64,000 nt of DNA from Moorella sp. Hama-1. Lineage in GTDB: Bacteria > Bacillota > DSM-521 > Neomoorellales > Neomoorellaceae. Shown one piece after another: positions 41,982 through 52,347 of this stretch (position 1 is its first letter; every line of letters begins with the position of its first letter). The stretch is taken from the NCBI RefSeq assembly GCF_023734095.1, contig NZ_AP024620.1:1236501-1300500 (forward strand), written 5' to 3'. The notes under the pieces are model-generated. The model was given only the letters and a program-made list of their open reading frames with translations. It did not search any database and was not told the DNA's origin. Position numbers and translations under genes: made by a program.

Positions 41982-42066
41982 AACGGAAGGGATCCTGACC
42001 CGGACCGGCCGGAACTAAAAGTTAAAGTGGCGGCAGCAAATACTTAAAATGGGAGAGGTGGAAGAA

Positions 42067-43164
42067 ATGGTTGCCGAAGTTTTTTGGACCAATATGCGCA
42101 CCGAAAAGGGGAAGAGCCTGGTTGACAAAGTAGCTACCCTGTGGCGCCGGGCCGGTTTTAAAGAGGCCATCGACCCCGGCGATCTGGTGGCCATAAAAAT
42201 CCATTTCGGCGAAAAGGGGAATACGGCCTATATCAACCCGGTCTTTGCCCGGCGGGTAGTGGAATTAATCAAAGCCGCCAAAGGTAAGCCCTTCCTGACG
42301 GATTCCAATACCCTCTACGTCGGTTCCCGTTCCAACGCCGTCGACCACCTGCAAACGGCCATTGAGAACGGCTTTGCCTATGCCGTAGCCGGGGCGCCGG
42401 TGGTTATTGCCGATGGCTTAAAGGGCAAGGATTACTATGAAGTGCCCGTTAAAGGCAAACACTTCCAGCGGGTTAAAATCAGTAGCGCCATCTACCATGC
42501 CGACAGCATGGTGGTCATGAGCCACTTTAAAGGTCACGAACTGGTAGGCTTTGGCGGTACCCTGAAAAACCTGGGCATGGGTTGTGCCAGCCCCTCGGGC
42601 AAACAGATGATGCACAGCGACGTCCTGCCCCGGGTGGAAGAGGAGCGGTGCATCGCCTGTGGTAAGTGCCAGCGCTGGTGCCCGGCCGGGGCTATCACCG
42701 TTACCGAAAAGGCACAGATTAATGCCGAATTGTGCATTGGCTGCGGCGAGTGCACCGTCACCTGTCCCCGGCGGGCCATTAAGGCCAGCTTCAAGAGTGA
42801 CCCGGTAGTCCTGCAAGAAAAGATCGTCGAGTTTGCCCGCGGGTCGCTGCAGGATAAGGAAAATAAATGCGTCTTCTTTAATTTCGTCACCCAGGTAGCC
42901 CCGGAGTGCGATTGCAACGCCTGGGACGATGCGGCCATTATCCCCGATGTCGGTATCCTGGCTTCCCGGGACCCGGTAGCCCTGGACCAGGCCAGCTTTG
43001 ACCTGGCCAATGCCCAGCCGGCCCTACCGGGGACCCGCCTGGACGGCCATGAAGACGCCCGAGATAAGTTCCAGGCCGTCAGCGGCTATGACGGTACTCC
43101 CTTGTTAGCATACGCCGAAGCCATAGGTATGGGGACGCGGCAGTATAAACTGATTAAGGTCTGA
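42067..43164 (+). CDS. DUF362 domain protein with two [4Fe-4S] ferredoxin motifs
   Basis: A 365-residue iron-sulfur protein. The DUF362 domain is split around an insertion carrying two 4Fe-4S motifs, CIACGKCQRWCPAGAIT and CIGCGECTVTCPRRAIK (about residues 195-245). Similar proteins are widespread in anaerobes and presumed to transfer electrons, but no reaction is established. ATG 42067 follows GGGAGAGGTGG; an in-frame ATG at 42049 would put that site in the gene. Confidence 0.88.
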   Translation: MVAEVFWTNMRTEKGKSLVDKVATLWRRAGFKEAIDPGDLVAIKIHFGEKGNTAYINPVFARRVVELIKAAKGKPFLTDSNTLYVGSRSNAVDHLQTAIENGFAYAVAGAPVVIADGLKGKDYYEVPVKGKHFQRVKISSAIYHADSMVVMSHFKGHELVGFGGTLKNLGMGCASPSGKQMMHSDVLPRVEEERCIACGKCQRWCPAGAITVTEKAQINAELCIGCGECTVTCPRRAIKASFKSDPVVLQEKIVEFARGSLQDKENKCVFFNFVTQVAPECDCNAWDDAAIIPDVGILASRDPVALDQASFDLANAQPALPGTRLDGHEDARDKFQAVSGYDGTPLLAYAEAIGMGTRQYKLIKV

Positions 43165-43249
43165 ATTTACTTTGCCCGCCATTCCCTATAGTTACTGAAC
43201 TATATTAATCCCATAGTGTAGTATAATTTTAGCAGGAGGTTTGGCAGAA

Positions 43250-43693
43250 ATGGCGAATCTATATGTAAAGAAGATGGAGGGCCGGTCGGGGCGCCAGCTG
43301 GCCTACCGTCTGGCTTACGGTTGCGATCTCCTAGAAGCCCTGCAGGGTATTGTGCAAGAAGCCGATGTACGCTTTGGTACCATCAACTTCTTGGGTGCTG
43401 TCCAGCGGGCCAGGGTCGGCTACTACCTGCAGGATGAGAAACGTTTTATAACGTTGGCCTTCGATGAGCCCATGGAGATCCTGAGCGGCCTGGGTAATGT
43501 ATCCTTAAAAGACGGCCAGCCCTTTGTCCACGCCCACGTCACTTTCTTGCAACGGACTGGAGATATTAAAGGCGGGCATTTGTTGCCGGGGACCATTATT
43601 TTTGCCGGGGAGGTTTTTATTGCGGAACTAGAGCTGCCGGCGCCACCGGAGCGTGTCCCTGACCCGGTAACTGGTTTGACCCTCTGGGAATAA
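43250..43693 (+). CDS. PPC/DUF296 domain protein (PCC domain)
   Basis: A 147-residue single-domain protein. The conserved FVHAHVTF...GGHLLPGTIIFAGEVFI includes the histidines that bind metal in this fold. Plant members are fused to AT-hooks; bacterial single-domain forms have no settled function, and a DNA-binding label would be unsafe. ATG 43250 follows GCAGGAGG; a TATAAT lies at 43222-43227. Confidence 0.88.
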   Translation: MANLYVKKMEGRSGRQLAYRLAYGCDLLEALQGIVQEADVRFGTINFLGAVQRARVGYYLQDEKRFITLAFDEPMEILSGLGNVSLKDGQPFVHAHVTFLQRTGDIKGGHLLPGTIIFAGEVFIAELELPAPPERVPDPVTGLTLWE

Positions 43694-43741
43694 AATAATT
43701 TGATAACCGGAACCAAGAAAAATTAAATGGGGGTGGGGTAA

Positions 43742-44224
43742 ATGCTCATACCGGTAAAGGTCAAACAAATAGTCCTGGATCAAACCTTGAATCCGGTAGT
43801 GTTGCTGGGCGATGTCGAGGGGACCCAGGTACTGCCCATCTGGGTGGGTCCCTTTGAAGCCCAGGCCATTGCCCTGGCCATGCAGGGCCTTCTGACACCA
43901 CGTCCCCTAACCCACGACCTGTTGCGTTCCCTCTGTGAGCACCTAGGGGCGGAGGTCAATAAAGTCTTGGTCCAGGATATCCGGGATGGCACTTATTATG
44001 CCGAACTCTATCTCCGGCAGGGAGATCGAGAGGTGGTCGTCGATGCCCGGCCCAGCGATGCTATCGCCCTGGCCCTCAGGACCAACGCCCCCCTCTATAT
44101 TACCGAAAAGGTTGCCGCCTATACCCTGAGTATCGAAGACCTGGTCAGGGAGGATCAGGCGGAAGAGTTACAGCAAATGCTGGCGGACATCAAACCGGAG
44201 GAAGATAAAAAACACCTGCATTAG
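43742..44224 (+). CDS. Bifunctional nuclease family protein (DUF151/BFN)
   Basis: A 160-residue DUF151 protein. The motifs LPIWVGPFEAQAIALA and VDARPSDAIALALRTNAPLYI define the family. A plant member has RNase and DNase activity, and thermophile structures show a compact fold; the bacterial role is not established. The C-terminal acidic extension is common. ATG 43742 follows GGGGGTGGGG. Confidence 0.88.
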   Translation: MLIPVKVKQIVLDQTLNPVVLLGDVEGTQVLPIWVGPFEAQAIALAMQGLLTPRPLTHDLLRSLCEHLGAEVNKVLVQDIRDGTYYAELYLRQGDREVVVDARPSDAIALALRTNAPLYITEKVAAYTLSIEDLVREDQAEELQQMLADIKPEEDKKHLH

Positions 44225-44230
44225 AGACCA

Positions 44231-44258
44231 GCATCCCGACCGGGTACGGCCGGGATTA
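44231..44258 (+). terminator. Probable weak terminator after the DUF151 gene
   Basis: ATCCCG (44233-44238) pairs with CGGGAT (44251-44256) with a GC-rich imperfect inner stem, followed by TATTTGT. Confidence 0.45.
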
Positions 44259-44259
44259 T

Positions 44260-44288
44260 TTGTCATCGGGGAACGGAAACGTTATAAT
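44260..44288 (+). promoter_or_regulatory. Sigma-A promoter of miaB-mutS-mutL-miaA-hfq
   Basis: TTGTCA (44260-44265), exactly 17 bases, TATAAT (44283-44288). Confidence 0.7.
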
Positions 44289-44327
44289 GGTAAAAAAGTG
44301 GGTATCCAGGGGAACAGGAGGCAGGTT

Positions 44328-45668
44328 GTGGTCAAGACAGGAAAAACCTTTAAAATTATTACCTACGGCTGCCAGATGAACCAGCGGGATAGTGAGGTCA
44401 TGGCCGACCTCCTGCAGGCGGCCGGCTACAGGCCGGTGGAACGGGAGGAGGAGGCCGGTGTCATTATCCTCGATACCTGCTGTGTCCGGGAGAAGGCGGA
44501 AAACAAGGTTTATGGCAAGCTGGGACAGATTGAGAGGTTAAAGAGCGCCAACCCGGATCTGGTTATCGTTGTGGCCGGTTGTATGGTCCAGCAACCGGGG
44601 GTGGCCCAGGGGATTCGCCGCCAGGCGCCGTATGTTGATCTCCTCCTGGGGACCGGGCCGGACAACCTGCGGGAATTGCCCCGGTTAATCGCGGAGATCC
44701 GGGAGCAGCACCAACCCCGGATCGTAGTCGGCGAACAAGACGGGCCGGTGGTCGAGGATCTCCCCCGGCGGCGGGCCCGGGGGGCCCAGGCCTTTGTAAC
44801 CATAACTTACGGCTGTAATAACTTTTGTACTTACTGTATCGTCCCCTACGTCCGCGGCCGGGAGAGGAGCCGGCGGCCGGAGGATATAATCAAGGAGATC
44901 GAGGAACTGGTCGCCCAGGGGGTAATTGAAGTCACCCTCCTGGGCCAGAATGTCAACTCCTACGGCCGGGATCTGGAAGATGGGGGCGATTTTGCCGGCC
45001 TCTTGACCAGGGTTAACAGGATTGAGGGTTTAAAGCGCATCCGTTATGTAACCTCTCACCCCCGGGATTTTACCCTGGAACTGGTGGCCACCATCAGCCG
45101 TCTGGAAAGGGTCTGCGAGCATGTCCATTTACCCGTCCAGGCCGGCAGCAACCGGATTCTGGAACTCATGCACCGGGGTTACACCCGCGAACACTACCTG
45201 GAACTGGTGACCAACCTGCGCCGCCGGATACCCGGCATCAGCCTGACCACCGACCTTATTGTCGGTTTTCCCGGGGAAAGGGAGGACGATTTTGCAGAAA
45301 CCCTGGACCTGGTTGCCAGGGTCCGGTTTGATAACGCCTTTACCTTTATGTATTCGCCGCGGCGGGGGACAGTGGCCGCCACCCTGCCGGACCAGGTGCC
45401 CCTGGCCACCAAGAAGGAGCGGCTCAAGGGGCTGATGGAACTCCAGAACAGTATCAGCCTGGCTATCAATGAAGCCCTGGTGGGGCAGGAGGTAGAGGTC
45501 CTGGTTGAAGGCCCCAGTAAAACCGATCCCAGCCAGTTGAGCGGACGTACCCGGACCAACAAACTGGTTATTTTCCCGGGAGATCAGGCCCTGACCGGCC
45601 AGCTGGTCAGAGTCCAGATAAACCGGGCCCAGACATGGTTATTAAAGGGGGAAATGGTTCATGGCTAA
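44328..45668 (+). CDS. miaB: tRNA-2-methylthio-N6-dimethylallyladenosine synthase
   Basis: A 446-residue MiaB that methylthiolates i6A37 of tRNA. It has [15 protein letters not shown] at the N-terminus, the radical-SAM CNNFCTYC motif, [12 protein letters not shown] and a TRAM domain. GTG 44328 follows AACAGGAGG; an in-frame GTG at 44298 is less well placed. It is cotranscribed with miaA, which makes its i6A substrate. It overlaps mutS by eight bases. Confidence 0.95.
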   Translation: MVKTGKTFKIITYGCQMNQRDSEVMADLLQAAGYRPVEREEEAGVIILDTCCVREKAENKVYGKLGQIERLKSANPDLVIVVAGCMVQQPGVAQGIRRQAPYVDLLLGTGPDNLRELPRLIAEIREQHQPRIVVGEQDGPVVEDLPRRRARGAQAFVTITYGCNNFCTYCIVPYVRGRERSRRPEDIIKEIEELVAQGVIEVTLLGQNVNSYGRDLEDGGDFAGLLTRVNRIEGLKRIRYVTSHPRDFTLELVATISRLERVCEHVHLPVQAGSNRILELMHRGYTREHYLELVTNLRRRIPGISLTTDLIVGFPGEREDDFAETLDLVARVRFDNAFTFMYSPRRGTVAATLPDQVPLATKKERLKGLMELQNSISLAINEALVGQEVEVLVEGPSKTDPSQLSGRTRTNKLVIFPGDQALTGQLVRVQINRAQTWLLKGEMVHG

Positions 45669-48258
45669 GGAGCAGGCCCTGACCCCCATGATGGCCCAGT
45701 ACCGCGAGATTAAATCCCAGTACCCGGATTGTATCCTTTTCTTTCGCCTGGGCGATTTCTATGAGATGTTTTATGAGGACGCCGAGGTGGCAGCCCGGGA
45801 ACTGGAACTGGTTTTGACCTCCCGGGGCGGCAAAGAGGCAGCGCCCATGTGCGGGGTACCCTTTCATGCCGTAGACAGCTACCTGTCCCGCCTGGTAAGC
45901 AAGGGTTACCGGGTGGCCATCTGCGAACAGATGGAGGATCCCCGCCAGGCCCGGGGGCTGGTACGCCGGGAGGTTATCCGGGTAGTCACCCCCGGGACGC
46001 TCACTGATGAAAAGGCCCTGACACCGGGGGGGAATAACTACCTGGCAGCCATAGTGAGCTATGAAGGTTGCTGGGGCCTGGCCTGGGCCGATGTCTCAAC
46101 TGGGGAGTTTATGTTTACCTCGTGCCAGGATCAGGAAAGTCTGGTGGACGAGCTGGTCCGCCTGCTGCCGTCAGAATATTTGCTGCCCGCAGAACTGGCC
46201 AGGGATGCGTCCTTTAAGCGTTTGCTTCAGGTCTATACCCGGGGCGTGATAACCGAATGGCAGGCTTCCGGGGAGCCAGAGACGGCCAGGAAGACCCTGG
46301 AAGAGCATTTCGGTCAGGGAGCCCTGGCCGGGGTTGAGTTGCCGGACCCGGCCAGCCTGGCGGCGGCTATGGTTCTTTCCTTCCTGGTGACTACCCAGCA
46401 TAACTCCCTGGCCCACCTGGAGGTACCGGCTGCAGCGGCTGCAACCAACCGTATGTTCCTGGACCAGGCCACCAGGCGTAACCTGGAGCTGGCGGCAGCC
46501 GGCCGGGAGCAAAGGCAGGAGGGTTCCCTCCTGTGGGTCCTGGACAAAACCCTCACGGCTATGGGCGCCCGGACCCTCAGGCGCTGGCTGGACCAGCCCC
46601 TGGTGGACGCAGGGGCTATCCGGGAGCGCCAGGAGGCAGTGGCCGAGCTGGTAGACGGCTTTATCCTGCGCCAGGAACTGCGGGAGAGGCTGCAGGTGGT
46701 CCGCGATCTGGAACGCCTGGCCGGCCGGGTGGCCTATGGTACAGCCAGCGGCAGGGAGCTCCAGGCCCTGCGGGGCTCCTTGGCTGTGATCCCCACGATC
46801 CTGGAACTAACAGCTGGAGTACAGGCCGGTCTCCTGGCACAGGTAAGGGACCGGCTGGACCCCCTGACGGACCTGGTGACCCTCCTGGGTCGAGCCCTGG
46901 TGGACGATCCCCCGGCCGGCATCACGGAGGGCGGTATTATCCGGCCCGGCTATAATGAGGAAGTGGATCAACTGCGCCAGGCAGCCGGTCACGGGCGGGA
47001 GTGGATCGCCAGCCTGGAGGCCGAGGAGCGGGAGCGGACCGGGATTAAGTCTCTAAAAGTAGGTTATAACCGCGTCTTTGGTTATTATATAGAAGTGACC
47101 CGGCCCAACCTCCCCATGGTGCCGGCCGATTATGAACGCAAGCAGACCTTGGCCAATGCCGAGCGCTTTGTTACTCGGCGCCTGCAGGAACTGGAACGCC
47201 AGGTCCTGGGTGCCGAGGAAAGGCTGGTCCAGCTGGAATATGAACTCTTTCAAGGCCTGCGGGAGGAGGTCCTGGCTGTCTTACCCCGGATCCAGGGTAC
47301 GGCCCGGGCCCTGGGGGTCCTGGATGCCCTTCTTTCCCTGGCCACGGTGGCTGTAGATAACAATTATGTCTGCCCCCAGGTGGATAATGACGCAGTTATT
47401 ACCATTGAGCAGGGCCGCCACCCGGTAGTTGAACTGGTAGGAACCCGGGGGACATTTGTACCTAACGACACTTATCTGGATGGCGAACACTACATCCACA
47501 TCATTACCGGGCCCAATATGGCCGGTAAATCCACCTATATCCGCCAGGTGGCCCTCATCGTCCTCATGGCCCAGATTGGCAGCTTTGTCCCGGCACGGCG
47601 GGCGCAAATCGGCCTGGTGGACCGGATCTTCACCCGGGTTGGTGCGGCCGATGATATCTTTGCCGGCCAGAGCACCTTTATGGTCGAGATGCAGGAAGTG
47701 GCCAATATTTTAAAGCATGCCACCCGGCGGAGCCTGGTGATCCTTGACGAGGTAGGACGGGGGACAAGCACTGCTGACGGCTTGAGCATCGCCCGGGCGG
47801 TGACGGAGTATATTCATGACACTGTGGGTTCTCGCTGCCTTTTCGCCACCCATTACCACGAGCTGGTTAAACTGGCGGAGGATTTTCCGGGAATCCGTAA
47901 CTACTGTGTGGCCGTCCGGGAAGAAGGGGAGAATATTACTTTCCTGCGCACGATAGTTCCCGGCAGTACCGATAAAAGCTATGGTATTCATGTCGCCCGC
48001 TTGGCCGGCCTGCCGGAGCCGGTCCTGGAACGAGCCCGGGAACTTTTGGAGCACCAGCCCCAACCCCAGGCCCAGCTACGGGTGGTGGAGAAACCTGCTA
48101 AGCTACCAGCCCTGGGTTTTGGTGCGGCCAGGGTGCTGGAGGAACTGGCCGCCTATAACCTGATGGCAGTCACCCCTTTGGAAGCCATGGAACAGATCTT
48201 TCGCTGGCAGAAGAGCCTGGATCGCGGGCTGGATATTGCGCAAAAGGGCAGGGGGTGA
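45661..48258 (+). CDS. mutS: DNA mismatch repair protein MutS
   Basis: An 865-residue MutS1. The mismatch-reading Phe-x-Glu is in [12 protein letters not shown]. The core and clamp domains precede an ABC-type ATPase with Walker [15 protein letters not shown], signature STFMVEM and Walker [17 protein letters not shown]-terminal dimerisation tail is present. ATG 45661 lies in the end of miaB. mutL follows at once. Confidence 0.97.
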   Translation: MAKEQALTPMMAQYREIKSQYPDCILFFRLGDFYEMFYEDAEVAARELELVLTSRGGKEAAPMCGVPFHAVDSYLSRLVSKGYRVAICEQMEDPRQARGLVRREVIRVVTPGTLTDEKALTPGGNNYLAAIVSYEGCWGLAWADVSTGEFMFTSCQDQESLVDELVRLLPSEYLLPAELARDASFKRLLQVYTRGVITEWQASGEPETARKTLEEHFGQGALAGVELPDPASLAAAMVLSFLVTTQHNSLAHLEVPAAAAATNRMFLDQATRRNLELAAAGREQRQEGSLLWVLDKTLTAMGARTLRRWLDQPLVDAGAIRERQEAVAELVDGFILRQELRERLQVVRDLERLAGRVAYGTASGRELQALRGSLAVIPTILELTAGVQAGLLAQVRDRLDPLTDLVTLLGRALVDDPPAGITEGGIIRPGYNEEVDQLRQAAGHGREWIASLEAEERERTGIKSLKVGYNRVFGYYIEVTRPNLPMVPADYERKQTLANAERFVTRRLQELERQVLGAEERLVQLEYELFQGLREEVLAVLPRIQGTARALGVLDALLSLATVAVDNNYVCPQVDNDAVITIEQGRHPVVELVGTRGTFVPNDTYLDGEHYIHIITGPNMAGKSTYIRQVALIVLMAQIGSFVPARRAQIGLVDRIFTRVGAADDIFAGQSTFMVEMQEVANILKHATRRSLVILDEVGRGTSTADGLSIARAVTEYIHDTVGSRCLFATHYHELVKLAEDFPGIRNYCVAVREEGENITFLRTIVPGSTDKSYGIHVARLAGLPEPVLERARELLEHQPQPQAQLRVVEKPAKLPALGFGAARVLEELAAYNLMAVTPLEAMEQIFRWQKSLDRGLDIAQKGRG

Positions 48259-48262
48259 TGGC

Positions 48263-50266
48263 TTGACCAGGAACCAGGCAGCCAGGATTGCCATCCTGGA
48301 TGCCCTGACTGCCAATCAGATTGCTGCCGGGGAGGTAGTCGAAAGGCCGGCCGCAGTGGTCAAGGAACTGGTGGAAAACTCCCTGGATGCAGCCGCCCGG
48401 CACATTGACGTGGAGATTCTCGGGGGCGGTCTGGAGCTGATCCGCGTCCGGGATGACGGCCTGGGCATAGGGCGGGAGGATGCCCCCCTGGCCTTCGCCC
48501 GTCACGCCACCAGTAAAATCCGCCGGGCGGCCGACCTGGCCCGGATTACCACCCTGGGGTTCCGGGGGGAGGCCCTGGCCAGCATTGCCGCCGTAGCCAG
48601 GGTGGAGATGATGACCCGGCCGCCGGAGATGACGGCCGGCACCCTGGTACGGGTCGCCGGCGACAACCAGCCGCAGGTTACGGCAACCGGCTGCCCTCCC
48701 GGGACCACGGTGACCGTCAGGGATTTATTCTTTAATACCCCGGCCCGCCGCCAGTATTTAAAAAAGCCGGCGGCGGAAGCCAGGGCGGTGGTGGCTGTGG
48801 TGGAGAAACTGGCCCTGGGACACCCGGATGTGGCCATCACCTTGAGCCTCGATGGCCGCCGCTCCCTGGCCACCCCGGGCAACGGCGATCTCCAGGCTGT
48901 TCTGGTGGCCCTCTACGGCCTGGAGACCGGCCGGGAGCTTTTGCCCTTGCACGGGGCTGGTGCCGGTTGGTGCCTGAAGGGTTTTATTTCCCCGCCCTGG
49001 CTGCATCGCTCCCATCGCAACCAGCAGGTATGGCTGGTGAATGGCCGCTATATCTTAAACCGGGTGCTGACCTGGGCAGTGGAGGGTTGCTACCGGAGTG
49101 TCATTCCTACCGGCAGGCATCCCCTCTTTGTCCTCCAGCTGGTAGTAGACCCCGGGGAAGTGGATGTCAATGTCCACCCGGCCAAGCTGGAGGTCCGTTT
49201 TCAGGAAGAACAGAACTTGGCCCGGCAGGTAACCAACCTGGTCAAGGGGGCTCTCTTTACCCCCCGGGCCGTGGCCCCGGCGACCATCGCCCGGCTAGGG
49301 GAAAAGAAGGCCAGTGGGCCGGCAGTAGTGCAGCAGGATCTCCCCTTCCGGGATATGGAAGAACAGGCGCGAAACTGGGGAGAATATATCCTGCGGGAAA
49401 GGGAGCGGCTGGGCCGGCAGGCGTTAGAGCTGGGACGGTATGCTGTCAGTTCCGGAGTGACCGGGGCGACCGGAGTGGGAGCGACCGGCCCCGGCCGGGG
49501 GCCGGCCGGGGCCGAAAGGGTGTGGCCGGAGCAGACTATAGGATCTACCGGGGAAGAACGGGCGGAAATCCAACCAGACGAAGCCTCCAAAACAAGGGTG
49601 GCGGGGCCAGTGGTAGTCCCACCAGCGCCGGTTCCCCAAGCCGGTCCTGGCCAGCAGGGGTATGCGGCCGGGGCGGGGACAGCAGCGGTCCTGCCTCCTT
49701 TACAGGCCCTGGGCCAGGCGTTTAATACCTATATTCTGGCGGCCGGTACCGACGGCCTGTATATTGTCGACCAGCATGCCGCCCACGAGCGCTGCCGCTT
49801 TGAGGCTTTACTTAAAGAAAGCGGTCCAGGCGGCCACCCGGCCCAGATGTTGGAACCGCCCTTGCCCCTGCACCTGGCGCCGGAGATGCTGCTGAAACTG
49901 GTTGATCAGATTGTTGTCCTGCGGGAACTGGGCTTTGTAGTGGAGGAGTTTGGAACCAATACCTTTTTATTACGCTCAGTTCCCTTGGGGATTCCCCCGG
50001 GGAAGGAGAGGGAGGTGCTGGAGGATTTCCTGGCGGACAACAACCTGCCGGCACCGGAAAGGCTTTACAAGCTTATCGCCTGCCACGGGGCGATAAAGGC
50101 CGGTGAGCCCCTGGCCAGGGTAGAGATGCAAAGGCTGCTGGATGACCTGCGGCGGGTTACCCATCCCTATACCTGCCCCCACGGCCGGCCGGCCATAGTC
50201 CGCCTGGATCAGGCCCGGCTGGCGCGTTACTTTCAGCGACCTGTAAAAGTAGATGAGGGGAGGTAG
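48263..50266 (+). CDS. mutL: DNA mismatch repair endonuclease MutL
   Basis: A 667-residue MutL. The GHKL ATPase domain has VVKELVENSLDA, DDGLGI and TLGFRGEALASI. A low-complexity Gly/Ala/Pro linker (about 385-480) joins it to the dimerisation domain. This contains the endonuclease motif DQHA(x2)E(x4)E (DQHAAHERCRFE), ACHGAIKAGEPL and CPHGRPAI, so it is a nicking MutL as in organisms lacking MutH. TTG 48263 follows GGGGGTGATG, five bases after the mutS stop. Confidence 0.95.
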   Translation: MTRNQAARIAILDALTANQIAAGEVVERPAAVVKELVENSLDAAARHIDVEILGGGLELIRVRDDGLGIGREDAPLAFARHATSKIRRAADLARITTLGFRGEALASIAAVARVEMMTRPPEMTAGTLVRVAGDNQPQVTATGCPPGTTVTVRDLFFNTPARRQYLKKPAAEARAVVAVVEKLALGHPDVAITLSLDGRRSLATPGNGDLQAVLVALYGLETGRELLPLHGAGAGWCLKGFISPPWLHRSHRNQQVWLVNGRYILNRVLTWAVEGCYRSVIPTGRHPLFVLQLVVDPGEVDVNVHPAKLEVRFQEEQNLARQVTNLVKGALFTPRAVAPATIARLGEKKASGPAVVQQDLPFRDMEEQARNWGEYILRERERLGRQALELGRYAVSSGVTGATGVGATGPGRGPAGAERVWPEQTIGSTGEERAEIQPDEASKTRVAGPVVVPPAPVPQAGPGQQGYAAGAGTAAVLPPLQALGQAFNTYILAAGTDGLYIVDQHAAHERCRFEALLKESGPGGHPAQMLEPPLPLHLAPEMLLKLVDQIVVLRELGFVVEEFGTNTFLLRSVPLGIPPGKEREVLEDFLADNNLPAPERLYKLIACHGAIKAGEPLARVEMQRLLDDLRRVTHPYTCPHGRPAIVRLDQARLARYFQRPVKVDEGR

Positions 50267-50269
50267 AGT

Positions 50270-51235
50270 TTGTCAGCGAAGGAGCCACTGGCAGCCATCG
50301 TCGGGCCTACGGCTACCGGCAAATCGGCCATTGCCCTGCAGGTAGCCAGCCACCTGGGGGCAGAGATAATCTCGGTCGATTCCGCCCAGGTTTACCGGGG
50401 CATGGATATTGGTACAGCCAAGCTGACGCCGGAAGAAAGGGTGGGGCACGATGGGCAGCCCGTGCCCCACCACCTGATTGATATCGTCGACCCCGACGAA
50501 CCCTTCAGCGTGGCCGACTACCAGGCCCTGGCCCGGCAGGCGATAGGGGATATAAACGCTAGAGGCCGTTTACCCATCCTGGTAGGCGGCACGGGCCTAT
50601 ACTACCAGGCGGTAGTCGACCCTTACCGCTTTACTCCGGAAGGGGGAGATCCCCGGGTCCGGCGGGAACTGGAGGAGCTGGCCATCAGGTTTGGCAATGA
50701 GTACCTGTATGAGCGTCTGCAAAGGATTGACCCGGAGGCTGCCAGGCGGATCCACCCCCATGACCGGCGCCGCCTGGTCAGAGCCCTGGAGGTTTACCAG
50801 ACGAGCGGGCAACCCATATCAGCCGCCCTGGCCTGGCGCCGGCGCCAGGAAACACCCTATCGCCTGGCGGCGGTGGCCCTGACCATGCCCCGACCCCTTC
50901 TTTACGAGCGCATCGAGGCCCGGGTTGATGCTATGCTAGCCCGGGGGCTGGTGGAGGAGGTCGCCCGGTTGCTAGCCAGGTATGATTATCGCTTGCCGGC
51001 CCTCCAGGCCCTGGGTTATAAAGAGATTGGCGCTTATTTACGCCACGAGATGTCCCTGGAGGAAGCGGTGGCCCTCTTAAAACGCAATACCCGGCGCCTG
51101 GCCAAACGGCAACTGACCTGGTTCCGTCGGGATAAACGCCTGCGCTGGTGGGAGGTGGATCCGGCTAGAATTAAGGAAATTTCTACTGCTATAGCCAGTT
51201 TTATCAGCAGGACAATTGATATTAATGTAGAATAG
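50270..51235 (+). CDS. miaA: tRNA dimethylallyltransferase MiaA
   Basis: A 321-residue MiaA that prenylates A37 of tRNAs reading UNN codons. P-loop [12 protein letters not shown], then [44 protein letters not shown] and the C-terminal [13 protein letters not shown] 50270 follows GGGGAGGTAG. It is placed between mutL and hfq, as in many bacteria. Confidence 0.96.
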   Translation: MSAKEPLAAIVGPTATGKSAIALQVASHLGAEIISVDSAQVYRGMDIGTAKLTPEERVGHDGQPVPHHLIDIVDPDEPFSVADYQALARQAIGDINARGRLPILVGGTGLYYQAVVDPYRFTPEGGDPRVRRELEELAIRFGNEYLYERLQRIDPEAARRIHPHDRRRLVRALEVYQTSGQPISAALAWRRRQETPYRLAAVALTMPRPLLYERIEARVDAMLARGLVEEVARLLARYDYRLPALQALGYKEIGAYLRHEMSLEEAVALLKRNTRRLAKRQLTWFRRDKRLRWWEVDPARIKEISTAIASFISRTIDINVE

Positions 51236-51275
51236 GGTTATACTAAACAAAAAATACCAACCTGGAGGGGAAAAG

Positions 51276-51530
51276 ATGAATAAAACCCAAGGTAACCTGC
51301 AGGATTTGTTTTTAAACGTGTTGCGCCGGGATAATACCCCCGTAACCATTTACCTGGTCAACGGCTTCCAGTTGAAGGGGCTGGTGCGGGGCTTTGACAA
51401 TTTTACCGTCGTCCTGGATGCCGATGGCAAGCAGCAGATGATTTACAAACACGCCATTTCCACCATTATGCCCTTCCGGCCGGTAAACCTGATGGCCGAG
51501 AGCAAGACCCAGGCCGAACCCAAACAGTAA
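51276..51530 (+). CDS. hfq: RNA chaperone Hfq
   Basis: An 84-residue Sm-like hexameric RNA chaperone. Sm1 ([39 protein letters not shown]) and Sm2 ([10 protein letters not shown]) are intact, with only a short C-terminal tail as in Gram-positive Hfq. ATG 51276 follows CTGGAGGGG. Last gene of the miaB operon. Confidence 0.97.
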   Translation: MNKTQGNLQDLFLNVLRRDNTPVTIYLVNGFQLKGLVRGFDNFTVVLDADGKQQMIYKHAISTIMPFRPVNLMAESKTQAEPKQ

Positions 51531-51544
51531 CTTATTTCCACCCC

Positions 51545-51574
51545 AACTCCCCGGCGCAACCGGGGAGTTTTTCC
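51545..51574 (+). terminator. Terminator after hfq
   Basis: AACTCCCCGG (51545-51554) and CCGGGGAGTT (51560-51569) form a perfect 10-bp stem followed by TTTTCC. Confidence 0.92.
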
Positions 51575-51808
51575 TTTCTGCCCTTCCACACCGCGGGCTT
51601 TAAGCAGAGGGGAGCTCTGAAGGCTTGATAATTGAGGTGTGATGTCGGCTGGCAGGGGATTTTATAAGGTCCACCCACTGGAGGCGTAGACAGTAGCTGG
51701 CCGCAGGCAGGCCGCTATAACGGTATGATGGTATATTTCCTTTAACCCGGGAAAAGATAGGATATAGATACTCTATAGTGGTTAACTCTAACTTCTGGAG
51801 GAACTGTC

Positions 51809-52195
51809 ATGCCTGGACCCAGGGTTAAATGTAAAGTCAATACCTGCAACCACTGGATGAATGGAGACCTCTGCTCGGCAGGTAATATCGATATCATGCA
51901 CGAAGAAGAAGGCAGGATGACCCAGAACCCCGAGCAGACCCAGTGCAAGACCTTCAGCGCCCGCCGGGGCATGGCCAATCTGGTTGGCTCCCTGGATAAT
52001 GTCAACTGGGGTGGACTCCTCAGCAACACCTTTCTCCCCGGCGGCGAGCTTTATCCTTCGGTTACCTGTATCGTGAACAGCTGCACCTACTGGGCCGAAG
52101 GTAACCACTGTAAAGCGGAAAAGATTGACGTGGTAGGGGTTAACGCTGACGAGTGCCAGGATACCAACTGCTATACCTACCAGCGTAAAAGCTAG
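51809..52195 (+). CDS. Protein with two DUF1540 cysteine-rich repeats
   Basis: A 128-residue protein made of two copies of the DUF1540 motif, each C-x4-C-x6-8-C-x-A-x-x-I...C-x-T(F/Y): residues 8-50 (CKVNTCNHWMNGDLCSAGNI...CKTF) and about 90-124 (CIVNSCTYWAEGNHCKAEKI...CYTY). The pattern suggests metal binding. Function unknown; common in spore-forming Clostridia. ATG 51809 follows GGAGG. The 278 bases before it hold only the hfq terminator and no other gene. Confidence 0.88.
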   Translation: MPGPRVKCKVNTCNHWMNGDLCSAGNIDIMHEEEGRMTQNPEQTQCKTFSARRGMANLVGSLDNVNWGGLLSNTFLPGGELYPSVTCIVNSCTYWAEGNHCKAEKIDVVGVNADECQDTNCYTYQRKS

Positions 52196-52347
52196 CTCCT
52201 GCGCCCACGCCGCCGGATTTTATATCATAAACCCATGTTCCCATTTTTTTTAAGGAAAGAAATAGCAGACCGGTTATTGCCGGCCTTTTTTCTTACCCAG
52301 CTCCGGCCTGCGTATACATAAAAGAGAAGAGCAGGGGAGGGGTTAGC

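Noticed and set aside
48967-49725. 252-codon open frame on the plus strand
   Set aside because: Lies in another frame of mutL; low-complexity Gly/Pro/Arg composition and no start signal.
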